From NCBI RefSeq assembly GCF_050574275.1, contig NZ_CP192260.1, positions 868,001 to 932,000 of the forward strand: a stretch of DNA of 64,000 nucleotides. Reading direction: 5' to 3'. The notes below the pieces were generated by a model that saw only the letters and a list, made by a program, of their open reading frames with translations, did not search any database and was not told the DNA's origin. This document shows positions 48,910-57,324 of this stretch, in pieces. Numbering within the stretch: position 1 is the first letter of the stretch; each line of letters starts with the position of its first letter. Both the position numbers and the translations under genes were made by a program. This DNA comes from Virgibacillus_F flavescens (GTDB taxonomy: Bacteria; Bacillota; Bacilli; Bacillales; Amphibacillaceae).

Positions 48910-49705
48910 TTTGATTGTCTCCTTTTAATAAGTTGTATGTAAGGCACATTGGTTTATTTGTTCTCGGATCACGTCCGATTTGTGCATCGATCTGAAATAC
49001 TTTTTTGAGGACTTCCGGCTGGATGACCTCCTCACAACTGCCGGCTTTAACAATTTCGCCATCTTTCAGTGCGATAATATAGTCCGCAAAGCGAGCTGCC
49101 TGGTTTAAATCATGAAGAACCATCACGATGGTGCGGTCCTGTTCTTCATTTAACTTTTGCAGAACCTCTAACACTTCCAGCTGGTGGGCCATATCTAAAT
49201 AAGTGGTTGGCTCATCCAGGAAGATAATATCTGTTTCCTGGGCTAGTGCCATCGCAATCCAGACACGTTGTCGCTGTCCTCCGGATAGTGAGTCGACCGG
49301 GCGATATTTAAAATCGGCTGTCCCCGTGACGTCCAGTGACCACTCAATAACTTCCACGTCTTTTTTTGATAAGCGACCGAATCCTTTTTGATAGGGAAAC
49401 CGGCCATACGAAACAAGCTCACCAACGGTTAACCCACTTGCACCTTCCGGAATCTGTGGAAGAATCGCCATTTTCTTGGCAAGGGATTTGGTGCTTTCGC
49501 TTGAAATATTGGCGCCATCTAACAGGACTGCTCCAGATTTCTGGGTAATGATTCGTGTGATGGCTTTGAGTAATGTGGATTTTCCACAGCCGTTCGAGCC
49601 AACGATGGTAGTTATTTTTTTATCTGGAATAGCTATAGTCAAATCTTTTATAATTAAGCGTTCACCGTAGCCAATGTTCAGTTCATTTGTATATAGGCGA
49701 ACCAT
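48860..49705 (-). CDS. FecE/FhuC-type siderophore ABC ATPase
   Basis: The 281-aa ATPase that drives the permeases has Walker A VGSNGCGKSTLLKA, signature LSGGQRQRVWIAMAL, Walker B DIIFLDEPTTYLD and the switch His in VLHDLNQAA. All are intact. It is the first gene after the Fur box. Since siderophore system 1 at 8391-11433 has no ATPase, this one may serve both, as the Bacillus YusV ATPase serves several importers; that is an inference. The last 16 codons overlap the lipoprotein gene. Confidence 0.92.
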   Translation of the reverse strand: MVRLYTNELNIGYGERLIIKDLTIAIPDKKITTIVGSNGCGKSTLLKAITRIITQKSGAVLLDGANISSESTKSLAKKMAILPQIPEGASGLTVGELVSYGRFPYQKGFGRLSKKDVEVIEWSLDVTGTADFKYRPVDSLSGGQRQRVWIAMALAQETDIIFLDEPTTYLDMAHQLEVLEVLQKLNEEQDRTIVMVLHDLNQAARFADYIIALKDGEIVKAGSCEEVIQPEVLKKVFQIDAQIGRDPRTNKPMCLTYNLLKGDNQNEKTVTSIFPAARTGY

Positions 49706-49728
49706 GCTCTAACCTCCAATTTTCGTAT

Positions 49729-49743
49729 TGATAATGATTATCA
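49729..49743. promoter_or_regulatory. Fur box, siderophore operon 2
   Basis: TGATAAT-G-ATTATCA, a perfect 7-1-7 inverted repeat 24 nt upstream of the ATPase start. A further half-site CACTATCA follows. Confidence 0.92.
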
Positions 49744-49838
49744 CTATCACTCAGTTAAACTATAAGTGTCCTTTTTTTAAAAGTCAACATAATTTTGAAA
49801 TCATGTTGTAAAAAGTGTGAAAAGGATGTATATTTTAA

Positions 49839-49859
49839 TGAGAATGATAATCATTTACA
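49839..49859. promoter_or_regulatory. Fur box of reductase gene
   Basis: TGAGAATGATAATCATTTACA contains TGATAAT-C-ATTTACA, 13 of 15 to the 7-1-7 consensus, and the 19-bp form with core AATGATAATCATT. It lies 26 nt before the TTG start at 49885. Confidence 0.85.
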
Positions 49860-49884
49860 ATTGATATCTGAGGAGTGGACGGAA

Positions 49885-50943
49885 TTGGAACAACAAGATT
49901 TGTATGATGTAACCGTAATTGGCGGCGGTCCAGCAGGGCTATATTCAACGTTTTATAGTGGGATTCGTGAAATGAAAACAAAGATTATCGAATTTCAGCC
50001 TCAATTAGGCGGGAAGATTCATGTCTATCCGGAGAAGATGATTTGGGATGTCGGTGGGCAGCGGCCGACTACAGGTGCTCAATTAATCGACCAGCTGGTG
50101 GAGCAGGGGTTAACGTTTAATCCTGCGGTTGTTTTGAATGAGAAAGTGGATTCAATCACGCGGAATGAAGAAGGTATTTTTGTTTTGATGGGTGCTTCAG
50201 GTGAAAAGCATTATTCGAAAACGGTTATTGTAGCGGTTGGGAGCGGTATCCTGAATCCTCAGAAGCTGAAGATCGAAGGTGCAAATAGGTTTGAAGTAAC
50301 GAATCTAAACTACACGGTCAAGTCATTGCAGTCATTTAAAGGTAAAACCGTGATCATTTCAGGTGGTGGAAACGCTGCGATAGACTGGGCAAATGAACTG
50401 GAATCCATCGCCAAGAAAGTATATGTAAGCTATCGCAAAGAGGCTTTAGCAGGACATGAATCACAAGTAACGCAATTATTGAACAGTTCCGTAGAGTGTT
50501 TCTTTCATACGTCGATTACCAATTTAATTGCCTGTGCTAACCATGACTGTATTGAACGTGTGGAGCTGACCAACGATCGAACGGGAGAAGTGATCAATTT
50601 GCCGATTGATGAGGTTATTATCAATCATGGTTTTGAACAGGATGCGACACTGCTTACGAATAGTGAGGTAAAAATGGAAATAGCAGATAATTATTATATC
50701 GCAGGGAGTGCTGCTAGCGAATCTTCTATCGATGGTTTGTATGGCGCAGGGGATATTCTGAAGCATGATGGTAAGGTCAATCTAATTGCTGGTGCATTCC
50801 ATGATGCCGCTAATGCGGTAAATAAGGCGAAACAATTTATCCAGCCGGACGCTAATAAAATTGGAATGGTTTCCTCACATAATGAATTATTCAAACAGCG
50901 CAATAAAAAACTGATTCAGGAAATGGTGAAGCAGGCGAAATAA
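49885..50943 (+). CDS. Ferredoxin/flavodoxin-NADP reductase-like flavoprotein (YcgT/YumC type)
   Basis: A 352-aa protein starting at TTG 49885, behind GAGGAG; the 30-residue upstream extension would translate the Fur box and is rejected. FAD site IGGGPAGLYSTFYSG and NADPH site ISGGGNAAIDWANEL are intact, and the pattern KIHVYPEKMIWDVGG identifies the TrxR-like ferredoxin-NADP reductases. The Bacillus paralogue ycgT is Fur-regulated. It is divergent from siderophore operon 2, so it may supply electrons for releasing iron from imported siderophores. A long hairpin terminates it. Confidence 0.88.
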   Translation: MEQQDLYDVTVIGGGPAGLYSTFYSGIREMKTKIIEFQPQLGGKIHVYPEKMIWDVGGQRPTTGAQLIDQLVEQGLTFNPAVVLNEKVDSITRNEEGIFVLMGASGEKHYSKTVIVAVGSGILNPQKLKIEGANRFEVTNLNYTVKSLQSFKGKTVIISGGGNAAIDWANELESIAKKVYVSYRKEALAGHESQVTQLLNSSVECFFHTSITNLIACANHDCIERVELTNDRTGEVINLPIDEVIINHGFEQDATLLTNSEVKMEIADNYYIAGSAASESSIDGLYGAGDILKHDGKVNLIAGAFHDAANAVNKAKQFIQPDANKIGMVSSHNELFKQRNKKLIQEMVKQAK

Positions 50944-50961
50944 TCCTAATGGATTACACAT

Positions 50962-51016
50962 AATCTCCGCTATAGAGTAAACAAATAATAGAATTGTTTA
51001 CTCTATAGCGGAGATT
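50962..51016. terminator. Long bidirectional hairpin terminator
   Basis: 23-bp perfect stem (50962-50984 with 50994-51016) with a 9-nt loop and a T-run after it, between convergent genes at 50943 and 51027. Confidence 0.9.
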
Positions 51017-51026
51017 TTTAACACCC

Positions 51027-51929
51027 TTATTCGTTAACTTCAAATAAATGAAACTTCATGCCGAAAGGATCTGCTACCATTACGCTCTTTTCATGGTACT
51101 CTTTTGTAATTGTACAACCTTGGTCTACTAACAATTCTTTGGCTTGCTTTAGATTCTCAACCGCAAATTCAAAGAAGACATTTTCAGTTTCGGAATTCTC
51201 TATGAAAAATTGGTTTCCTCCAGCTGAAAATACCGTTTCGTTATCAAAGCTTTTTTCAATGTTCATACCTAATATTTTTTTGTAGAAAGAAATAGCCTCT
51301 TTATAGTCTTTCACTTGTATGGCCACGTTATTGGTTAATTGAAAAATTGATTGAGAATCGTACCTTTTCTTCGGATGAAAACCTTCTGAACCAGATGGCA
51401 GTAAATCCAGCAGATGCCAAACGATGTTATAATCATCTCCTGGTCCTAAGGAAGCTTTAGCATGATGATAGATGTTGCCTTCTGCGTCTTTTCTAAATGT
51501 AGAAATCCCCGGAAAATAAAATCCATCTTTTTCAAAGCCGAAATCCTGTTTAAATGTGGTACCTTTAGTAGAGACCATCGGGAATTTCCAGCCTCTCGAT
51601 GCTGCAAAGTCTTCTTGTACTCCTGGGGTATCAGGTGAAGAGAGGACAAAGGCAGCTTTCTGGGTTATGTGTTCGTAAATGCCATTAAAGCCGTCAGCCC
51701 ACATCGTGCAATGTGAACAACTTTTCCCCATGTTATGTACAACGATAAGTTCATCTTTATCCTGAAAAAGATCGTGTAAACGTACTTCTTGTCTATCATC
51801 CGTGAAAAATTGGTAGTTATCTGCCTTTTGTTCTGGAATCGATTTTCTTAATTGTGCTAGCTTTTTCTTTTTCTCCAGGATTTCATTCTCGAGCTTGTCA
51901 ATTTCATCGTAAATAACCTCGTTAGGCAT
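51027..51929 (-). CDS. DUF899 (thioredoxin-like) - VOC fusion protein
   Basis: A 300-aa two-domain protein. Residues 1-30 form a short coiled coil. Residues about 35-185 match the thioredoxin-like DUF899/AhpC-related fold, with VVHNMGKSCSHCTMWADGFN (a CxxC pair) and ASRGWKFPMVSTKGTTF. Residues about 205-300 form a VOC module, with LTNNVAIQVKDYKEAISFYK and VADPFGMKFHLFEV. The two parts are usually separate genes. The Cys-x-x-Cys suggests redox chemistry; the substrate is unknown. Confidence 0.78.
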   Translation of the reverse strand: MPNEVIYDEIDKLENEILEKKKKLAQLRKSIPEQKADNYQFFTDDRQEVRLHDLFQDKDELIVVHNMGKSCSHCTMWADGFNGIYEHITQKAAFVLSSPDTPGVQEDFAASRGWKFPMVSTKGTTFKQDFGFEKDGFYFPGISTFRKDAEGNIYHHAKASLGPGDDYNIVWHLLDLLPSGSEGFHPKKRYDSQSIFQLTNNVAIQVKDYKEAISFYKKILGMNIEKSFDNETVFSAGGNQFFIENSETENVFFEFAVENLKQAKELLVDQGCTITKEYHEKSVMVADPFGMKFHLFEVNE

Positions 51930-52120
51930 TCTCCATCACTCCGATCTTCATAGTTAAATTTATTTTCTCATAATTGAAACTATTATATTCAAACTATATA
52001 GGCATAGCTGAAAGTAGTCAATTTATTAGCTGACAACTGGAGGTTGCGTGCTTGATGCACCTAGAACTAGCTTTACATCAACTGCTCAACTATTTAATAA
52101 TAAACGTGTAAGGAAAGGCG

Positions 52121-52585
52121 ATGAGAAATTTGATTTTTAGCGAACGATTAAAACGTGAAAGAGAAAAAAAGGGCTGGTCACAAACGGAGCTTGCTGAAAT
52201 GCTGCATGTTAGCCGCCAGTCCGTTTCCAAATGGGAAACAGGAAAAAACTATCCAAGTATTGAAGTGATCATTGATTTGAGTGATCTGTTTACTATTACG
52301 ATAGACGAACTGTTAAGGAGTGATAAAGAGTTGAAAGAGAAAGTAATTCAAGATAGTAAACAATTAGCTTATCCAAAGTGGAAAGTTTTATTTGATAGCT
52401 TGTTTTTATTAGGGGTGTTTTTATTAGCTGCAAAAATAATTATTATTGCTCTTAATTACTTTGCTGGTACAAATATTTTAATCCTGGAAGGGGTACCGAA
52501 AATAGTTGCTAGTTTCTTACCGCTAATATTAATGGTAGTGGGTGGAATTGGCAGTGATCACTTGAAGAATAGATATATTGATTAA
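52121..52585 (+). CDS. XRE-family regulator with membrane anchor
   Basis: The 154-aa protein has an N-terminal HTH with LKREREKKGWSQTELAEMLH and VSRQSVSKWETGKNYPSIE (residues 8-60). A linker and two hydrophobic segments (about 88-112 and 122-143) follow. Such membrane-tethered Xre regulators are common in Firmicutes and often respond to envelope or peptide stress; the target is unknown. AAGGAAAGG lies about 4 nt before the ATG. It stands alone, divergent from the DUF899-VOC gene. Confidence 0.8.
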   Translation: MRNLIFSERLKREREKKGWSQTELAEMLHVSRQSVSKWETGKNYPSIEVIIDLSDLFTITIDELLRSDKELKEKVIQDSKQLAYPKWKVLFDSLFLLGVFLLAAKIIIIALNYFAGTNILILEGVPKIVASFLPLILMVVGGIGSDHLKNRYID

Positions 52586-52714
52586 CTCCCAAATCCTTCT
52601 GTTTATACTAGCTTATTCCTATCTGGATGATGTATTTTATTCTATGGATAATAGTGATATAATAGAAACATATTATAATGTACCGGGAAAGATGTTTAAC
52701 TGGGTCGAGCCCTG

Positions 52715-52738
52715 TCCTGCTGAAACGTATTAGCAGGA
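52715..52738 (+). other. Hairpin in mqo leader
   Basis: TCCTGCT / AGCAGGA stem in the 5' region of mqo, followed by GCGATTGCATCTTTT. It may be a structured leader or weak attenuator. Confidence 0.4.
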
Positions 52739-52783
52739 GCGATTGCATCTTTTCTGCAAAACTTAGGGAGTTTGACGATAACA

Positions 52784-54286
52784 ATGAGTAAAAATTATTT
52801 TAAAAAAGACGTTATTTTAATAGGTGCAGGAATCATGAGTGCAACGCTTGGATCAATGCTTAAGGAATTAGTGCCAGACTGGAACGTTACGGTATTTGAA
52901 CGGCTTGATAGTGCAGGGAAAGAGAGCTCGAACGTTTGGAATAATGCTGGAACTGGGCATGCGGCGTTGTGTGAACTGAACTATACACACGAACAGCCGG
53001 ACGGCTCGATAGATATTAGCAAAGCTATCAAAGTAAATGAACAATTTCAGGTTTCCAAGCAATTCTGGTCTCATCTTGTTAACAGCAATTTGATTCGCAA
53101 TCCGCGGGACTTTATTATGCCTTTGCCGCATATGAGTTTAGTGCAGGGCGAGGAAAATGTCAGGTATTTAAAAAAGCGGTTTGAAACGATGTCACGTAAC
53201 CCGTTGTTTGAGAAGATGGAATTCTCCGATGATGTGGATAAGTTGAAGCAATGGATTCCGCTAATTATGCAAAACAGAACATCAACGGAACCAATTGCGG
53301 CTACTAAAATCGATGGCGGTACCGATGTCAACTTCGGCTCACTAACGCGCAAACTGTTTGACCATCTGGAAACGGAAGATATCGAGATAAATTACAAGCA
53401 TAGTGTTGAGGATATCAAACGTGCAAGCGACGGTTCGTGGGAAGTGAAAGTACACGATATGGAAAACGGTAAAATCGAATACCATACGTCGGACTTTGTT
53501 TTTATCGGCGGCGGTGGTGGAAGTCTTCACCTCCTGCAGAAAACCGGCATTCCGGAATCCAAACATTTTGGTGGGTTCCCGATAAGCGGACAATTTATGG
53601 TATGTAACAATCCGGAAGTGGTAGCGCAGCATCATGCAAAGGTATACGGAAAAGCTAAGGTTGGTGCACCACCTATGTCGGTTCCGCATCTTGACACACG
53701 ATTTATCGATAATGAAAAATCGTTGTTGTTTGGACCGTTTGCTGGCTTTTCACCAAAGTTTTTAAAAACCGGATCCATGCTGGATTTAATGACTTCTGTA
53801 AAAGCGGATAACCTTGTTACGATGGTTGCGTCAGGGGTTAAAAATGCTTCATTGACAAAATATCTGATCGAACAGGTTATTTCATCGAAGGAAAAACGCA
53901 TGGCAGACCTGCGTGACTTTATCCCGGACGCGAAAAGCGATGAGTGGAACCTGGTTGTAGCTGGTCAGCGTGTGCAGGTTATTAAGGACACGGAAAATGG
54001 CGGAAAAGGAACCCTTCAGTTTGGAACAGAACTTGTAAGTGCGGCTGATGGATCCATCGCAGCGTTACTCGGAGCTTCTCCAGGTGCTTCTACTGCTGTT
54101 CACGTGATGCTTGAGTTGTTTGAAAGATGTTTCCCGCAGCATGTAAAAGAGTGGGAACCGAAAATCAAAGAAATGATTCCTTCTTATGGGGAGTCCCTAT
54201 CGAAGAAACCAGAGCTTCTTCACGAAATAAATATTTCAACTGATCAGGCACTTGGTTTAAGCGAAAAAGAACCGGTATCGAGTTAA
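52784..54286 (+). CDS. mqo: Malate:quinone oxidoreductase
   Basis: This FAD enzyme of the inner membrane face oxidises malate to oxaloacetate and passes electrons to quinone. The protein is about 500 aa from ATG 52784; TTG 52772 is possible but overlaps the AGGGAG site. The FAD motif VILIGAGIMSATLGSML, NVWNNAGTGHAALCELNYT and the C-terminal LLGASPGASTAVHVM are diagnostic. Length is normal. It is a single-gene unit with a short hairpin in the leader and a terminator after it. Confidence 0.95.
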   Translation: MSKNYFKKDVILIGAGIMSATLGSMLKELVPDWNVTVFERLDSAGKESSNVWNNAGTGHAALCELNYTHEQPDGSIDISKAIKVNEQFQVSKQFWSHLVNSNLIRNPRDFIMPLPHMSLVQGEENVRYLKKRFETMSRNPLFEKMEFSDDVDKLKQWIPLIMQNRTSTEPIAATKIDGGTDVNFGSLTRKLFDHLETEDIEINYKHSVEDIKRASDGSWEVKVHDMENGKIEYHTSDFVFIGGGGGSLHLLQKTGIPESKHFGGFPISGQFMVCNNPEVVAQHHAKVYGKAKVGAPPMSVPHLDTRFIDNEKSLLFGPFAGFSPKFLKTGSMLDLMTSVKADNLVTMVASGVKNASLTKYLIEQVISSKEKRMADLRDFIPDAKSDEWNLVVAGQRVQVIKDTENGGKGTLQFGTELVSAADGSIAALLGASPGASTAVHVMLELFERCFPQHVKEWEPKIKEMIPSYGESLSKKPELLHEINISTDQALGLSEKEPVSS

Positions 54287-54309
54287 CTTAATTTGATGTG
54301 AATATAGGC

Positions 54310-54343
54310 AAAAAACCCTTTGAACAGTTTAAAGGGTTTTTTT
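54310..54343 (+). terminator. Terminator of mqo
   Basis: AAAAAACCCTTT / AAAGGGTTTTTTT stem-loop. Confidence 0.9.
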
Positions 54344-54426
54344 GTATTGAATTCACTTGTTAGAAAATATCCCGTTTAGTACTTGAGGTTTCGTAATAGT
54401 AACTAGATTTCAGGGATGTCAGTATA

Positions 54427-54687
54427 CTGAAAAACTTACATAAGGTATGGGATTAGAGGATCTATGATCGCATCTTCGAATATACTTCGCTTTCCGTGGG
54501 CGAGTGGTGTGCCTCCTCGTGCTGTCTCACCGATCTCTTACTTCCCACAGGATAAGGAAGGCTTCCCTGAAAAGGCATTGCACGAAGAAAAAGTGCTTTT
54601 CTTTTTCGAGGAGTCTTCGTATATTCGAAGATGCTAGGTTAAAGTGTAATAATATTTTTTAAAACCTACCACTTTTCTAGTGACATT
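54427..54687 (+). repeat. Interspersed palindromic element, copy R5 (long form)
   Basis: Starts ACTGAAAAACTT and ends CACTTTTCTAGTG. Inner arms GCATCTTCGAATATAC and GTATATTCGAAGATGC pair fully. It carries the same ~55-nt insertion as R3 (GATAAGGAAGGCTTC to TTTTTCGAGGAGTC). Confidence 0.83.
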
Positions 54688-54808
54688 TTGTTGCGCTCCA
54701 TCTTATCAATTGTGTCTAATCTTTATTCCCAATCACTTAAAAATTGGATGTTACGGATATTATAAATTGCGCACAATAGTGGTGATGGAAATCCGTGAGG
54801 TTTTCAGC

Positions 54809-55029
54809 AGCTGAAAAAGGGATGGATATTATAAAAGGAAATTTTGCACCACAACCTAGCATTATCGAATTCACGAGACTCCTGTGGGAACAGCGCGAGC
54901 TGAAGATCCCGCAGGAAAGCGGTTTTTGCTTATCCTAGGAAGCTGAAGCCGTGCCCACGGAAAGCGAAGTGAATTCGATGATGCGATCGCAGATCCTCTT
55001 AATTTGTACTTCATGTAACTTTTTCAGTT
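54809..55029 (-). repeat. Interspersed palindromic element, copy R6, inverted
   Basis: Plus-strand ends are CAGCTGAAAAAGGG and AACTTTTTCAGTTT. Arms GCATTATCGAATTCAC and GTGAATTCGATGATGC differ from the other copies at several paired positions but still pair (one G-T). The orientation is opposite to R5, 120 nt away. Confidence 0.85.
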
Positions 55030-55057
55030 TCCTTCATAATGATTCTGTAAGGGAACA

Positions 55058-55261
55058 ATGAAAAAAATTGAAGTTAATTCTCATTTTATAGATTTTGCGT
55101 CAGCTACAACAGTCGAGGGTGGGAGTATTCAACTATTTCAGGGTGCATCTACATATTTCAGTCTGCAAAAGTTGAGTGATATAATAAAAGATACACCTTC
55201 ACTGGAAAAGAATGCAGTGGTCAAGTTTTACTTGATTACTGAAAAAAAGAAATGGAAGTAA
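55058..55261 (+). CDS. Small hypothetical protein
   Basis: A 67-aa frame that begins MKKIEVNSHFIDFASATTVE and ends ITEKKKWK, with AAGGGAAC just before the ATG. It has no signal peptide or membrane helix, and I do not recognise a family. It begins 29 nt after element R6 and lies 96 nt before the GNAT-nitrilase gene on the same strand. Its amino acid composition looks protein-like, but the ribosome site is close and weak, so a chance frame remains possible. Confidence 0.35.
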   Translation: MKKIEVNSHFIDFASATTVEGGSIQLFQGASTYFSLQKLSDIIKDTPSLEKNAVVKFYLITEKKKWK

Positions 55262-55357
55262 TAATGGACATGCTGAAAAGTAAGCGGTTAGAATAGAAGA
55301 GCCATTAACACTATTTATGGAATCAAACATGTAAAAACCGAAAGGACAGAATTCACA

Positions 55358-56911
55358 ATGTCTAATAAACTGGATTTATCAACCTTTGAAAAGAAACTTG
55401 AGGTTAGAAATATACAACGCGAAGATATTGATCAGATTTTAAAATTGCAAAAGAAATGTTTTAAAAATATGGATCCATGGAAACGGGAACAACTGGAAAG
55501 CCATCTGGATATTTTTCCGGAAGGGCAGTTTTGTGTAGAATATGACGGCACGATTATTGGAAGCTGCTCCAGTCTGATCGTTAATTTTGATGAATACGAT
55601 GATCGCCATACGTGGGATGATATTACCGATGAAGGATATATTACCAATCATGATCCAGAGGGCTTCAACCTGTATGGAATAGAGGTAATGGTAGATCCGG
55701 AATTTAGAGGTATGAAGATTGGCAGAAGACTATACGAAGCGAGAAAAGATTTGGCGAGAGAGCTAAATTTAAAAAGCATTATTATCGGTGGACGAATTCC
55801 GAATTACCACAAATTCCAGAAAGAGTATTCACCAAGAGAATATGTGGAAGAGGTCGGTTTCCGAAACATTCACGATCCTGTGCTGACGTTTCAGATTATG
55901 AACGGATTTAGCGTGATGCGCATTAATCCGGGATACTTACCGGATGATGAGAAGTCGTTAAAATATGCGACGTTAATGGAATGGAATAATATTGATTACC
56001 AGGCAAAAACGAAGCGGCATTTTAAGACAGCATACCCAGTCAGAATTATGGTCATTCAATACATGATGAAAACGATTGAGTCGTTTGAGGAATTCGCAAA
56101 GCAGGTGGAATATTATGTTGATGTGGCTTACGACTTTGGCTCGGATTTCGCTGTTTTTCCAGAAATATTTACAACGCAGCTCATGTCCTTCCTGGATGAA
56201 AAAATTCCTTCGAAGGCGGTCCGTAAGCTTACGGAATACACGGAGGATTATATTGAACTTTTCACAAACTTGGCAGTGAAATATAACGTTAATATCATTG
56301 GTGGGTCACACTTTGTTCAAGAGGATGACCATATCTATAATATTTCTTATCTATTCCGCAGAGATGGAACGATTGAGAAGCAATATAAAATTCACGTTAC
56401 GCCAAATGAAAAGAAATGGTGGGGAATTAAACCTGGTGATGCCGTTAAGGTGTTTGATACCGATTGTGGTAAGATCGCTATCCAGATTTGTTACGATATC
56501 CAATTCCCGGAACTTACCCGGTATGCAGTCGATCAGGGCGCAAATATTATTTTCGTGCCTTTCTGTACCGATGATCGCCAAGGGTATTTACGGGTACGCT
56601 ACTGTGCGCAGGCACGTGCGGTGGAGAATCAGGTATATACCGTTCTTGCCGGCACAGTCGGTAACTTGACGCAAGTGGAAAATATGGATATCCAGTACGC
56701 GCAATCCGGAATATTTACCCCATCCGATTTTGAATTTGCCCGTGACGGAATTGTCGGAGAATGTAATCCGAATATCGAAGCGGTGGTTGTCGGTGATGTC
56801 GATTTAGAAATACTAAGGAGACAACGAAAGTCCGGTACCGTAAGACAATTACGTGATAGACGCAGAGATTTATTTGAAGTGAAGTATAATAAGAAAGATT
56901 CGTTATTGTAG
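55358..56911 (+). CDS. GNAT - carbon-nitrogen hydrolase fusion, YhcX type
   Basis: A 517-aa two-domain protein. Residues about 12-200 form a GNAT acetyltransferase (GIEVMVDPEFRGMKIGRRLY is the acetyl-CoA loop). Residues about 225-500 form a nitrilase-fold hydrolase with the catalytic triad Glu in FPEIFTT, Lys in EKQYKIHVTP and Cys in AIQICYDIQFPE. B. subtilis YhcX has the same layout; the physiological reaction is not established. AAAGGAC lies upstream of the ATG. A terminator follows the stop. Confidence 0.9.
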   Translation: MSNKLDLSTFEKKLEVRNIQREDIDQILKLQKKCFKNMDPWKREQLESHLDIFPEGQFCVEYDGTIIGSCSSLIVNFDEYDDRHTWDDITDEGYITNHDPEGFNLYGIEVMVDPEFRGMKIGRRLYEARKDLARELNLKSIIIGGRIPNYHKFQKEYSPREYVEEVGFRNIHDPVLTFQIMNGFSVMRINPGYLPDDEKSLKYATLMEWNNIDYQAKTKRHFKTAYPVRIMVIQYMMKTIESFEEFAKQVEYYVDVAYDFGSDFAVFPEIFTTQLMSFLDEKIPSKAVRKLTEYTEDYIELFTNLAVKYNVNIIGGSHFVQEDDHIYNISYLFRRDGTIEKQYKIHVTPNEKKWWGIKPGDAVKVFDTDCGKIAIQICYDIQFPELTRYAVDQGANIIFVPFCTDDRQGYLRVRYCAQARAVENQVYTVLAGTVGNLTQVENMDIQYAQSGIFTPSDFEFARDGIVGECNPNIEAVVVGDVDLEILRRQRKSGTVRQLRDRRRDLFEVKYNKKDSLL

Positions 56912-56928
56912 GATCTTTGTTGAATAGT

Positions 56929-56962
56929 AAACGTCCATCTGCTGGTTAGCAGGTGGACGTTT
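56929..56962 (+). terminator. Terminator of GNAT-nitrilase gene
   Basis: AAACGTCCATCTGCT / AGCAGGTGGACGTTT near-perfect stem with a 4-nt loop. Confidence 0.8.
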
Positions 56963-57004
56963 CACTTTAAACATATAAATTGGTTAGTTTCTTCAGTTAA
57001 TACT

Positions 57005-57169
57005 CTAATCCTGTGTTTTAGAAGCTCTATCTTTCTTTGCTTTATTTTTGTGTTCCTGATTTGCCTTAGCACTGCCAAGTTCTTCGGAAAACTCCGTATC
57101 TCTCTTACTGGAATCAAATCCTTGTTTATTCTTTTGTTCTGCATCATTTTTCTTTGTTCGTTTCGCCAT
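57005..57169 (-). CDS. Small hydrophilic protein, possibly YfhD-like
   Basis: A 54-aa protein with AGGAGGGATATCC before its ATG. It starts MAKRTKKNDAEQKNKQGFDS and ends in a Lys-rich tail, KAKKDRASKTQD. The central DTEFSEELGSA recalls the EFSEEL core of the small YfhD family of Bacillus, and spore-associated small hydrophilic proteins have similar composition. Charge is high and no hydrophobic core is seen, so it is probably disordered. The strong ribosome site supports expression; the family call is tentative. Confidence 0.6.
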   Translation of the reverse strand: MAKRTKKNDAEQKNKQGFDSSKRDTEFSEELGSAKANQEHKNKAKKDRASKTQD

Positions 57170-57324
57170 GGATATCCCTCCTTTTTGCTTTAGTATGGGA
57201 TGTCGGGAATAAATTATTCGTAAAAATTGACTAATCTACTAAGTGATTTTCGATTTTTTGGTTAAAAACCTATAGTATTGTACGTACGATAGTGAATTTT
57301 TAAAGTAAATTAATACATCAAAGG

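Noticed and set aside
49795..49884. N-terminal extension of the flavoprotein reductase (30 residues with three cysteines)
   Set aside because: It would place the Fur box inside the coding sequence; the TTG at 49885 has a GAGGAG site and starts at the normal position for the family.
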